From Polytrichum commune (Eukaryota > Streptophyta > Polytrichopsida > Polytrichales > Polytrichaceae), in contig OX485805.1 of NCBI GenBank assembly GCA_950295325.1, positions 38,739,501 through 38,803,500 of the forward strand: a stretch of 64,000 nt of DNA, read 5' to 3'. This document shows positions 48,571 through 59,220 of the stretch, one piece after another. The position numbers and the translations under genes were made by a program. The notes beneath the pieces are model-generated. The model searched no databases, had not been told where the DNA came from, and saw only the letters and a program-made list of their open reading frames with translations. How positions within the stretch are numbered: the stretch's first letter is position 1; every line of letters starts with the position of its first letter.

Positions 48571-51500
48571 ATGCAAAAAGATTGCAATGAAGATCTAACG
48601 ACTTCACTACAATCTTAACCTTCATATTACGACACTCAATTATACGACTCCTCGACTATACGATGCATTTCCCATCAACCAAACTTTGTAGTGTTAATTT
48701 ACCTCCATACTACGTTTATGACGTTTGTGATATGACATTTTTAGGTTCAATTTGTGATATAATAGTGGTAATCAATGTGCATAAGTTGTGGGATCCAAAT
48801 GTATTTGAAGGTTCATATCTTAGTAGTACTTTGGAACATGCAGGGGAATCTTAGGGAACGTTGGACAAAGAGAGGGAGGATAGATAGATGGTTAATGGCA
48901 AGTCTATGAGTGAGGTGCGGTAAGCAACAAGATTTTGTGTTGGGGTGGGGTCTATGGTTGCTTCAAGTATGATTCACATGGATAGTTAAGAAAGTCCTTG
49001 AGGTGAAGGTAATCTAATTTCTTTCATGTGAGGTGGAAATAGTTCCACTTTTGAGCAAGGAAAGGCATGTTTCATAGCATCAAATGTGATTTTTGGTAGT
49101 GTTGGGATGTCATGGGTTTCCCATTGTGGTAGAGCCCAAGATGCCTTCCAAATGGCTGTCATTTTGTTCTATGTGTCAAATCCTTGTTCGGCTAGGTGTC
49201 GAGAAAGTGAGGATGCTGGACTGACTAACCAATAAGAGGGTAAGTGGGCAAGTCGTTGTCGTAAACCTAGCTTAAGTGCACATAATTCCATGGGAAGTTC
49301 TCCAAATCAACCAACAATATATGGTAGGGTGTCAAAGAATGCACTTTGATGTGAATCATCGTATGTATCCTCCTGCCTATCTCAAAACCTTGAATCTTGA
49401 AGCTTGTGCCCCATTTCATGTGTCTCTTGGAAATGTAGATGTTATTCTATGCATGCCAATATTCTTGTAGCAAGTATGTTTTCAACCTTAGATCTAATAT
49501 TCTTAATAGAAACCTTGGAAAAGGATGGAATAGAATTAACCAATATCCTTGGATATAGTCATTTTTATGCTCCAAGATGCAACTATAGGAACATCCAATC
49601 ATGCACCACCATTTGAGGACATGGAGGCACGGTTGTGTCCATAAAGAAGACTATATGTACTTGAGTTTCATATCTCCCATCCACTCACACGTACACACAT
49701 ATGTGGATCCCACAAGGATATAGGCCTGCCCACAAATATCTATATTTGTATATGCTATTTCCCACCGTTTGGTGCTAACCAACAAATCTACATATATAGA
49801 CCATGACACTCTTCTTTTCACTGAGTTTGTTTACTATCAATCTTTAGGTGAGGATTTTTTAATAAGTGATTTTCATGCTCGCATTGCTTTTCACTAGGGA
49901 CAAGACTTCCACCTTGATATGAATGGTATTGATCTCCTAGAGGTTCCTAGACCACATTGGAAGAGAGAGTCCAAAGACAATGGCCATTACAATGCTTTCA
50001 ATATATTTTTTGGTAGAAATTTGATGCTTCTCTAGCTTTGTGATTCTTAATGGGGTAAATAAACTATGACAAAATTTCACATGTTTATCTAGTATGGGTG
50101 GGGTTGGTGTAGGTGATTATCTTATAGGGCATGCCCAAGATTAATTACATTTGATACTATGTGCAGCTCAACCATTTATCCTTAAAGAATTAGGGGGCAA
50201 ACAAATAGGCAGACCAACAAATGTCAAGAGGGTTGGAAAAACTATCATAATGCATTATACTTTGATCACTTGGTCAACACTTCAAGAACAACTTTAAAAA
50301 ATTATTGCATGGTGATTGGATTAAGAAATGCTCTTACTTGAAGTGCAAACAAAAGGTGAATTTGCATCTCTTCTTGAAAAAAAACCCAAAATTGTTTTGG
50401 AAAAGGTTTGAAGAGAAGGACAACTCAATCCTCCAATACACACCACAAGCGGTGGAGTATTCCACACAATTATACACTTAAGGATAAAGTGGTAGTGAAT
50501 ATCATGTTCCAACCATTCAATTTCCAAATGCTTTAACGGGAGGGGAAGTGTGGGCCACTATAAGAGATTTGGCAAATCATGAGGTATGAAATATTCACTA
50601 TCAAAACTTGGGTTTCTAGTATAGGCAACAAATGATCTATGTGAATCAATCACAAAGTTATTTAACTTAATGGTTAGAGAGGGATTTTGAGCCTCATGGT
50701 TGAGGTTGATTTCTACCCTCATAACTACTTTGCGCCATAAGTAAAAAATGTGATGAATTGCAATTTTGAAAGCCTTGTTGACCACCTCAAAGAAAGAAAT
50801 GATAGTTGGAGTCCCATGTTGAGAACTCAAATCCCATTTATTCAAGGCTTTGGTGCTCCCAACCTTTCCATATGAATATGTAGTGCATAAGGTAGGTATT
50901 GTAAAGGCAAAAGAATAAGTCATCTATAAACTTCATCAACTCTAAAGTTGCAAAACATCAATGTGAGACTTCTCATTACATGAAACAGTCACCAGAGAAA
51001 TGCGAGCTACGTTAGTTTCGACAAATCTGCACAGAATCACCCAAACCATACGAAATCCCCACTACTTTACATTGACTACCTGCAACTGATTCAAGCGATT
51101 GAAAAAATATTCAACATCTTATAAAAGTTTGTAAGAGCCGTGCAATAGGTTCAGTGAAGTGAAGAAGAAAATGGAACAGATTGTTCGTTAAGGAACTGTG
51201 AGATATAGAAAGCGCAAAACTTTAGCACCAATTTTGCATGCAGGAAAAAGTAATCATGCACCACCTCCCAAATTCGTCAAACCTTTCCTTTGCAATACTC
51301 GAGTTTCAGTTATATTGCATGAAAGAGACACGCAGGAGAACACGAGATCACACATATTATTAACATTCAACCTCTACGTTCAAGTATTTCAAGTCTGCTA
51401 AGAAGATTCAATGTCTTTGCCAGTTTTTTTAGAATTTGGAGAAAAGGCACTCATGAACCTGTGTTATACAAGGTGCACAGTATCCTCCCTTGTCTTGAAC

Positions 51501-52156
51501 CATTCCAAGCAACCCTAAACCATCCTGATTCACTGAACTTCACAGAAATTTTATTTTGTAAGCAATCGCAGTTCCAACAGGATTACCGACCTTGCATTCC
51601 AAGAGCAATAAATACTTCTGAGCCTACATGCGTAACGAAACGCCAATAAAAACAAAGACATTTCTACAAGTGTTTCAACCTTGCAAGTAATAAAAGATGC
51701 AAACAGGTGATCTTTTTCTGTAGCCAGGTCTATAAATACTAAACTACTATGCCCCTGCAATCAGGAACCAAATAGAAAGGATTCTTTCTGTAGCTTGGTT
51801 TATGAATAGTGTGTACTCGGTACAATGAAACCCAGAGGTGACCTACAGGTTTGAAGCTGCAACGAACTTTCCCTACTCCACAGTTCGGCAAGCCGTTTCC
51901 CGTCCATTCCATATCCAGGTTCTAGATTTGTGGCTGTCTTGCTCTACATCTCCTTCGTAATACAAACAGCCGTTCTACAGCGCAAATTCTGTTGTTCTAA
52001 GAAGAACAATACTCTGAAAATTGCGACTACCCCTACAAAGGTTTCTGCAATGCTTACAATTACACACTACGATGACACCGGTGCTCCAAAGCAATCAACA
52101 AAGAATTTGAAACTGAAAGTGCTCAATTGAGTATAGGTGGACAGGTTTCACCACAT
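48571..52156. other. Intergenic DNA, no recognised gene
   Basis: Short open frames on both strands (for example 49,276-49,616 plus and 50,558-50,923 minus) have no motif I can assign and are broken by stops. The last few hundred bases should contain the 3' UTR of the minus-strand DsbA-like gene. Confidence 0.45.
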
Positions 52157-52849
52157 TTACTGACAGCCGTCCCTAGTGCAAGCACCAGTTGCGGAGGAAT
52201 TGAGTTCCTCCTCCCGCTGCTTTGCGGACAATTCGAAAGCTTCAAGAAACGATTCGGGAGGTTGAGCACCGGAGATCTGGTAGCGACCGTCCACGATAAA
52301 ATGCGGAACTCCACTCACTCCTCGATGATGTTTACGCTCCTCTTGCAACACCTCCTTTAGACCAGCCTGTGGGTCCTCGAGAAATTCCTTCGCCCCGCTG
52401 ACTCCGGCTTTCTCCGCTGCCGCTAGCAGCACATTCTTGTCACCGATGTACTTCTCTTGCGTGAAGAAGTTCACAAAAAGCTCCTCGACGACCGCATTTT
52501 GCTTGTCCATACCCTGGCGGCCAGCGAACTCGATCAATCTGTGACTGTCGACAGTGCTGCCTGTCTCGCCGCCAAGAGAGAACTTGTATCCTAAATTCGC
52601 AAACGCACCCCCAATGCGATCAACGATCATTCGTGTCCGTGCCTCTCCAAACTTATTCGCGTAGTACTGCTTCTTGTTCACGCCAATTGGCGATGCCTCA
52701 GGGTTCAAGAAGAACGGGTGCCATCGGACCTCGACGTCATACCGGTCCTTGCTCGCCGCTATGGCTTGCTCCAGGTGCTTCTTCCCAACAAAGCACCAGG
52801 GGCAAACTGTGTCGGACGTGACATCAACGCGAATCACTTTCTTCGCCAT
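52157..52849 (-). CDS. DsbA/FrnE-like thioredoxin-fold oxidoreductase, intronless
   Basis: This uninterrupted frame encodes 230 residues of the DsbA (FrnE-type) family, a thioredoxin fold with a helical insertion that catalyses thiol-disulfide exchange. The N-terminal strand leads to the active-site CPWC at residues 16-19 (DVTSDTVCPWCFVGKK). The helical domain follows (KQYYANKFGE, DSHRLIEFAGRQG, EELFVNFFTQEKYIGD). The cis-proline loop GVSGVPHFIVDGRYQISGAQ closes the fold, and a polar tail ends in CTRDGCQ. No signal peptide is visible, so a cytosolic location is likely. The chosen ATG gives the compact family length of 210-230 residues; in-frame codons further upstream lack an ATG. Eukaryotic members resemble the bacterial FrnE group. 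The physiological substrate is unknown. Confidence 0.93.
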   Translation of the reverse strand: MAKKVIRVDVTSDTVCPWCFVGKKHLEQAIAASKDRYDVEVRWHPFFLNPEASPIGVNKKQYYANKFGEARTRMIVDRIGGAFANLGYKFSLGGETGSTVDSHRLIEFAGRQGMDKQNAVVEELFVNFFTQEKYIGDKNVLLAAAEKAGVSGAKEFLEDPQAGLKEVLQEERKHHRGVSGVPHFIVDGRYQISGAQPPESFLEAFELSAKQREEELNSSATGACTRDGCQ

Positions 52850-53508
52850 CGCCACCACTCTCGCCACGACGGACAACCTTTAGACTGAAAGGAAGAAAAT
52901 GCTTAACACTACTACGAAACAACACCACGTGTGGCGTAGTAATAAAGTCTCCGAGCGCTACAAAAAATTCAAGAACGCCACAGATGGCTACAAATAAAAT
53001 TTTCCGAACTCCAAAACACACCCCTACTTACAACATTCCTGCAACAGAAGCCGAAATTCCCTGTGTACATTCAACTCCCTCAATTCTCAAAATCGATCAT
53101 CTACCAAATCTTTCGCAGATACTTCAAGTCCTCTGCCAGAAACTAACAACATACACTATGTACACAATCCAGCTATATATACACAGTACAATTAGGGTCC
53201 CGGCACCGCTGTGAAGATTCGAGTAACAAGTGGCGATGGAACATACTGGAAACATCGCATACGAGAGGATTGGTGACGTGGCAAGATTTGAACCCTTGGA
53301 TCTCAAGATCGACGGTCAGGGAGTCGTCTTCCTCGATTGCTTGGGGGCCATGAACTGAGGACAGCCGAGGGCTTCCGCGGAAGCACTCATCAGCCCGGTT
53401 TGAATGAGGTGGGGATGAACTCTGTCCATATTAGTGCCGCTTTTGGTATAGGACGTATGGATGATTTTTGTCCGTGGAAGGTTCTGCTGGTGCTTCCTTA
53501 CAGTATCC
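52850..53508 (-). promoter_or_regulatory. Upstream region of the DsbA-like gene
   Basis: No other gene is present. On the minus strand GTGTATATATAGC at about 53,173-53,184 is a good TATA-box match, roughly 325 bp before the start codon. That would imply a leader of about 290 nt. This is a pattern match only. Confidence 0.35.
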
Positions 53509-53510
53509 TA

Positions 53511-53738
53511 CACTAATATGTGCAATGAGGTTGCCTCTTTACCCATGCAAATTACCTTGGCCAAAACCAAAACACAAAATCTTATACCATTCTTTATTCA
53601 TCCATATAGAAATTACAATACAACTGATTACTATGTTTTTTCACTACGGTAATTGAATAAATCAGTGTTGTATTCAATATACTATAATGTGGAATGTTGA
53701 TAAATTAGTGTGGGGCAACCTGATTGCACATACCATTG
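53511..53738. mobile_element. TA-duplicating MITE, copy 1
   Basis: It begins CACTAATATGTGCAATGAGG and the reverse complement of the other end begins CAATGGTATGTGCAATCAGG. Both continue into TTGCC, and TA lies at both flanks. TA duplication and CA-starting ends are typical of Tc1/mariner (Stowaway-type) MITEs. It is 228 bp and non-coding. The internal sequence matches copy 2 in inverse orientation. Confidence 0.78.
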
Positions 53739-53825
53739 TAGTGTTGTACACTGCTCATGGTCAATACAGCGGTGCATTGTATATGAACACACAAGATCAA
53801 CCCAAAGATAGCTTATGAATACCTA

Positions 53826-54064
53826 CATTCATATGTGCAATTAGATTGCCCCACATTACTTTATCTACATTTTACAGTATTTTGAGTATATTTTACTACA
53901 ATAAGAAAATACATGAGTTTTATTTTCTTCATTTTCTTTATTGGGTTGCTATGTGAATGAATGAATAAAGTTCTAAGTTTTAGGCATTAGTTTTTACCCA
54001 AGGTAATTTGTATGGGTAAAGAGGCAACCTAGTCGTGAAGGCAACCTAATTGCACGTATCAATG
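53826..54064. mobile_element. TA-duplicating MITE, copy 2 (inverted relative to copy 1)
   Basis: It begins CATTCATATGTGCAATTAGA and the reverse complement of the other end begins CATTGATACGTGCAATTAGG, with TA at both flanks. On the minus strand it shares CTCTTTACCCATACAAATTA and CCTTGG with the start of copy 1. It is 239 bp long and lies 87 bp from copy 1. Confidence 0.78.
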
Positions 54065-54156
54065 TAGACATGGTCGCAATGCATTTGGGAGGATTATGTT
54101 TTATGCGATGCTCAATTGTTGGCATACTAAAATTGTTTCCAACAACTAGATAGTCC

Positions 54157-54324
54157 CATAACATTATTAAGATCCATAACAATGCTTTTGTGGGATTGAA
54201 AATATTCCATGGAATATTCCTATACATTCCCCACATTCACACCGACGGTGGGAAATATATACGAATATTCCATGGAATATTGTCAATCCCACAAAACATT
54301 GTTATGGATCTTAATAATGTTATG
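54157..54324. repeat. 168-bp near-perfect inverted repeat (hairpin)
   Basis: Two arms of 78 and 77 bp (54157-54234 and 54248-54324) flank a 13-nt loop. By eye they differ at about four positions plus one single-base gap. The outer end is CATAACATTATTAAGATCC, and each arm also contains the palindrome AATATTCCATGGAATATT. TCC lies at both flanks, which could be a 3-bp target duplication. It may be a small foldback MITE or a hairpin-RNA source. No coding function is suggested. Confidence 0.9.
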
Positions 54325-55520
54325 TCCTTCGCCATTTTCTGTTTCACAATAACCAAGCCTCTCATTTCTCCAACTTCCCACCCCATTGTCCAATTTCTCC
54401 TCCAAGTACATAGATTGTCCATTTGAGCCAAAGCTTGAGAGAGAGGGGAAAAAAAGAAGAAAAAGAAAAGAAAAAGAAAAAAACCCTCCATTTTTAAACA
54501 TGTAAGTATAAAGTACCTCAACCTACTTATTCTAAGGTATCAACAAGGACTTTTTTTAATAAAACAAGAAGTGGATGTTGAAGTGGTTGAATTCATGTAC
54601 TTAATTGACACTAGTAAAGCCTCTCTTGTTTCAAAAAATTCAAATGACAATAAATATTCCTTGGTCACATGGCTCATACAACATTGCTCACCCATTGCTC
54701 AAGGGAGTTGGTTTGTTATTGCATGAGACCGACGAGATATAAGTGTCGATGCTAGAATCTATGAGTTTTCAAACTAAATGTGTACCTGAGGCTTGCTTTC
54801 AAATAGAAAGAGAACATAAGATCGATGACCCTTGAGTAATGTTATGTAAGTATAAACTTGTGATTACACTAATGTTGATGACGAGTCCTTTTGAAGAAGG
54901 TTGCTCTCTTTCATGTGTACCCCTGACCACCTTCAATTCTCAAGCATCGAAATATTATGATAATTGACCTACTTGTTGGCCATCTTCCGTTTTCAAGCAT
55001 ATAAGCCATTCGATGTCTAATCTAGTCGATACAAGCAAGCTTTAGTTCAAGTTCATCTGCAAGTGACACGTCTTATCCATGTTCACATGGAGAAATGATT
55101 CAATGACCGATAGGATTTACTGTTCTTCTCGCTTGTGTGTTGCAATGCACATTCTCAAACATGGCCAACTATATTTGGTTTAAGAAGCAATGGATGAGTG
55201 GTGGCAGGAACGGAGGAGATTAGGGGAGGAGGGTTACATCGGTCAAATCCGACGGTCGAGAAAGCACATGCAACGTGGCCTCAAATAGATAGATAGAAAC
55301 TCCGGTCCCAATTTAAGGGGCCGGCGTGAATGAAGTGTTCGTTCGTATTGTCAAATGACCCAATGCCTGCCAGACAAGAGGAAATTTGGACAGTACTACT
55401 CTCCCCTTTCGAGGATGGACACTATAGTAACCGGAAGACAAATAAGAGTAGCCCACCGTAGTTGTTTAGCAAGTAATTACGTTTGTGTTATAGTATAAGT
55501 TGTGGTTTGTTGTGTTGGTG
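54325..55520. other. Intergenic DNA, no gene
   Basis: No coding region is recognised. A purine-rich GAAAAAAAAGAAG-type tract lies near 54,445-54,485. Confidence 0.5.
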
Positions 55521-55524
55521 GTCG

Positions 55525-55740
55525 CCAAGTCATGTTTCCTCGGTTGGTTGAGGAAGGATGTTTGTATTACACTTAGACGGTCCGGGTTCGATTCCCGTTG
55601 AGTCCGTCTGATCGTTTAGTGTGTTATACATGACTTGGTGCTGCTAGTGATTTATAGGCAGGAAAATTGTATCAACCAACCGGCTCCTACCCATCTTCTT
55701 GAGCTATTGGTGTATATATTCTTCAATAAATAATGGTCAT
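55525..55740 (+). mobile_element. tRNA-related SINE-like sequence
   Basis: GGTTCGATTCC at 55585-55595 is a consensus RNA polymerase III B box inside a CGGG/CCCG stem. TTTCCTCGGTTGGTTGAGGAAGG upstream, split here as TTTCCTCGGTTGG and TTGAGGAAGG, resembles a tRNA D-arm with A box about 45 nt before it. A matching acceptor stem is not visible, so this is not a functional tRNA gene. A tRNA-derived SINE head followed by an unrelated body to the AATAAATAATGG stretch is the best reading. Its boundaries are approximate. Confidence 0.6.
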
Positions 55741-55762
55741 CATTATGATCCCTTCTCTTATT

Positions 55763-56489
55763 CTATTGGTATTGCTTGGTTGTTTTCGATACGTCTTTTA
55801 TGTAGAAGGATTGAACTAGCATATTGTATGGCAAATTGGCAATAGTGTTTATTTCTTTGAATGTATGTTTTACAGAATTTTCAGGTAGTTCAAATGTTTG
55901 TTCAAGTTGTTTCATTGACGGGGCGTACGTGGTTCCTCTAGCTTCAGCCGTAATGACTATAAGTGGATCTATTTTCCAGCCTTGCTGAGTGATGTCATTA
56001 ATTAGTGGTTGATATTTTTGAATTTTATTGTTAGTTGTATCATGTGGGAATCTGTCATTTGTGTACGTATGTGAATTCAATAAATTATACCGTGAGGTTG
56101 TCTGTTAGATGTGGTGGTGGGGTACTTTGGTGTGGGAGTTCTTTAATACACAGAAGGTCGGGTTTGAATCGTGTGTTGCAGTGACATCTTTGTTGTTCAC
56201 ATGTACATGGTAGGAGCCATGTGGGGACTGTATTCTCTTGTGGGTTGTTGTTGAATGTCCCTACATTCATAAGGATGTAGCATCTTGATTTTTGCGATGA
56301 TAGAATTAGTTTTCTTAGTTCCCATACTGCTTTGTTATGTCTTTTGGTTCTTAAAGCATGTATATGGTGTTGGTTGCATTTTAACAGTACATGTAGCCAT
56401 GTATCTGCATCAGAGGAGTTGCAGATTGGGCATGTGATAGATGAGAATCTTTCTATGCCAAAAAATAGTTGTTTTCTAACATTGCCCAT
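55763..56489 (-). pseudogene. LINE C-terminal region: Cys/His cluster and restriction-like (PD-(D/E)XK-like) domain
   Basis: The upstream frame has CPICNSSDADTWLHVLLKC followed by HHIHALRTKRHNKAVWELRK, then a second Cys patch (CTCEQQRCHC) leading into RFKPDLLCI. After a stop (TVQ-like codon changed to TAA near 56,085) and a frame change the sequence continues FIEFTY, NDRFPHDTTNNKIQKYQPLI, then GWKIDPLIVITAEARGTTY. The order K/R-PD, E-hydrophobic-T, then KY matches restriction-like endonucleases of R2-type and Dualen-type LINEs. Domain identity is inference from motif order. Confidence 0.65.
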
Positions 56490-56709
56490 GTATTGTCCAG
56501 TTCGGAATTTTAGTATGCATGTTTTTGTGAATATGATATTGCAGGGTTAGACCAGAAATTGTTGGATATTTCGTTATCTATATCAGGGTTCATTGTCCAT
56601 TTGCTAATGTTGGAGAATTGTTCTGCCATGGTTTTTAGGTTGTTATCTCTGTTATGTTTAGTGATATATGTTTCAAGGCATCTGACAGGGCCTTTGTCAG
56701 GTCGCTTAT

Positions 56710-57260
56710 TTAGTCCAGGCCATGTGTCTTTTTGGAAATAGTATGGTGTAGTGTGTGCGTATTCGTATGCTTTGGCAACGAATCCATTTTTTTTTTAGTG
56801 CCCTGTTTTGCTAACTGGTCTGCTTGCTCATTCCCGTCAATGTTTGTATGTGTTTTTACCTTATATATTGTAGTGGATTGTGTTCGGCTTTTTAGCATTT
56901 CTACCATAGATGTTAATATGGTTGTATCAACATGGTTGTTATGGTGGGTAGGGTGTTTTATTTGTATGTTAAGTACATATAGACAATTGAGGCAATCCGT
57001 GAATATGTGTGCTGGTTCATTTGTGTATTTGGTAGTAATTAATCTGAGTGTTTTATGTATGGCCATTAGTTCGGCCCTAAAGCTGGTTTGTAGGCCAGAC
57101 AGTCTTTTTGATATACGTATTTCTGCTTTTGTTGGGTTGTAAATTCCGTAGCCAACTTTTTCTTTCTTCCAATGCCCGTCATTATCTTTTATGGGTGGGA
57201 TAAACGAACCATATGTGTAGTAGCTGTATTGTGGCGGGAATTTTAATGTAGTGTTTATTT
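56710..57260 (-). pseudogene. LINE RNase H domain, catalytic Asp lost
   Basis: The RNase H layout is clear: SYYTYGSF, then FRAELMAIHKTLRL (catalytic Glu), HIFTDCLNCLYVL (catalytic Asp) and KVKTHTNIDGNEQADQLAK (final Asp with the NEQAD motif). The first motif is normally YTDGS. Here the Asp codon is replaced by a Tyr codon at 57211-57213, so the enzyme would be inactive even without the other damage. This domain lies far downstream of the reverse transcriptase. Confidence 0.8.
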
Positions 57261-57749
57261 CATAATTTGGTAACGGTGGTGTATTTGTGGTTGACGGGTT
57301 GATATGAGGTGGATAGAATATTTTATTCCATTTAGCGTTTTTGTTTACCGGTGTGTTGTGGGATGTGAGTGGGGCCTTTTGTATGTGGTATTATATTATT
57401 TGTAGATTTTTTATTGTTGTTTTAATTGTGTCTATTTGGTTGAATGTGCCGATGTTGTGGTTTGGTGGTGGATGCAAAAGATGTGTATTGCTAATGGTTC
57501 TATCCGAGGTTTGTTTATGTTTTTGGGGGTTGTTGGTTCATCATATGTGATGGTATCTGCAGTGAAATGGGCTAGGACATGTGTGTCAGGGAATGGTCCG
57601 GTGTGTGGTGAGTAATTTAGGTACCAATTAATGTTCGGTGTGACTAGTAATGTGATGGTGTTTGGGTCATGTTTAGCTGCTAATCTTGCCTAGTGTATTG
57701 CTTGCTGGGTCATTTCTTCATTATGTGGGTGGTCATACCCAATTTCACT

Positions 57750-58995
57750 TCATTTATATTGAAAGGCGGTGCCTAGTGATCCAAAAATTTTGTCTCTTGC
57801 AAATGGGGAGTAGAATTTTGTAATATGTGTAAAACATGTTACTGGTGAGGAGAAATATGAGTGTGAGATGTTGAATGTTTTTATGATGAAATCAAAGAGA
57901 TTTTGGGGGAGAGTGTGTAGTGATGTGTTTAGAGGGTTTTTTTTCAGTATTTTAGTGTTATATCTTTGGTAGAGCCATACTACTTCGGTTTTAAATGATT
58001 GTGGGGGAGGTACTAGATCGTGTGTGTTGTATCTGTCTTTGTTGTATTGTTGCCATAGCCATTTTAGTCTGGTGGTTGGGATGGTGATGAGGTGTCTCCC
58101 GGTGTCTTCATATATATGTGTTAATTCGTTTTGTGTATGTATAGTGTTTTCTACAGTGACAATGATTTTTTTTGGGTTGCATTCTATTACTAATATTTGG
58201 GTGTGTGGCATTATTGTAGGTGGTGGTATGAATCTTGGATCTTTGGCTTGTGTGGGGGCTAGATGTGTATTTACGATGTTATTATAATAATTGTGTTGAT
58301 GTCGTGTGTAATATTCTTTTAGTAATTTAATGTTGTGTTCAATTACTGGGGGTTGGTTAAATGGGAAGAATTTACATTGTGGCAGCCATTTGTGATATGT
58401 TGTGTTGTTTTGGAGTGACCATTGGCATAGGTATTTGTTGAATATTTTATTTATTTTTCGTTTCGTTTGATTTATAATTTAGTATGATGTGTATGGGAAA
58501 TATGAGTGGGTTATTTTTTATGTTGGAGGGTGGGTTGGGTTGTTGGGGTTGTTGTGGTAGCGGTGGTAGTGGTGGGTGTAAGGGATTTTCCTGCATTCTG
58601 GGTGTTAGTTCTCTGTTGTTTAATATGTATTTTGTTCTAAATGTGCGGGCTTGTGGGTGCCTATTACATGGGTTTGAGCAGTTTTGGTTACAACTTTCGT
58701 GGCAAAAAAGTTGTTCCGCTATATGTAGTGCATTTTTTTCTAATTTTGTCGGTGTTTTATAATAAGTTTGAAAGTCTTTTGGCGACATTAAGTTTGTGCC
58801 ATTGGGGAGGGAGATGTGTTTTACCTTTTGTATGTTGTGAGTTAGGAGTTTATGGAGTAGTTTGAGAGATAACTCGGTGTTTAGCTGTGGTAGTACAGTT
58901 GTGGCTTGTGTTCTCCATTCTTGTTCTAGTTCTGTCATATGTAGTTGGAAGTTTGCTTCTATATTTTTAAGGTGAGCCCCTCCCTCCTTTTTCAT
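57750..58995 (-). pseudogene. LINE linker region between RT and RNase H
   Basis: Two long open segments (58447-58995 and 57750-58211) lie between the reverse transcriptase and RNase H. The first has a Cys patch, CHESCNQNCSNPC, followed by a Pro-rich stretch. The second reads RLKWLWQQYNKDRYN and EVVWLYQRYNTKI, two repeated W-x-Q-Y-N blocks. I do not recognise a known domain in either. Confidence 0.55.
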
Positions 58996-59220
58996 CAGAA
59001 ATAGTGTTCGTGTCGTAGGTGATCTGATACAGTCTTGGTATTTGATTCTTTGTATATCCTCTGGCCCTCCGTGTTTGGCTAGTATATGTTATATGAGTCT
59101 TTTGTAGATTATTCATAATCTTCCGGGATCATTTAATGCGTTTCAAAGTTGTTCATTAATACATCTTAGGTAGGCATTTTTTAGTGAGAATGCTTCTAGT
59201 CCAAATAGGTCATGTGGTAG

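Noticed and set aside
55535-55605. A functional tRNA gene
   Set aside because: The B box and T stem are good, but no matching acceptor stem or anticodon arm could be built. A tRNA-derived SINE fits better.
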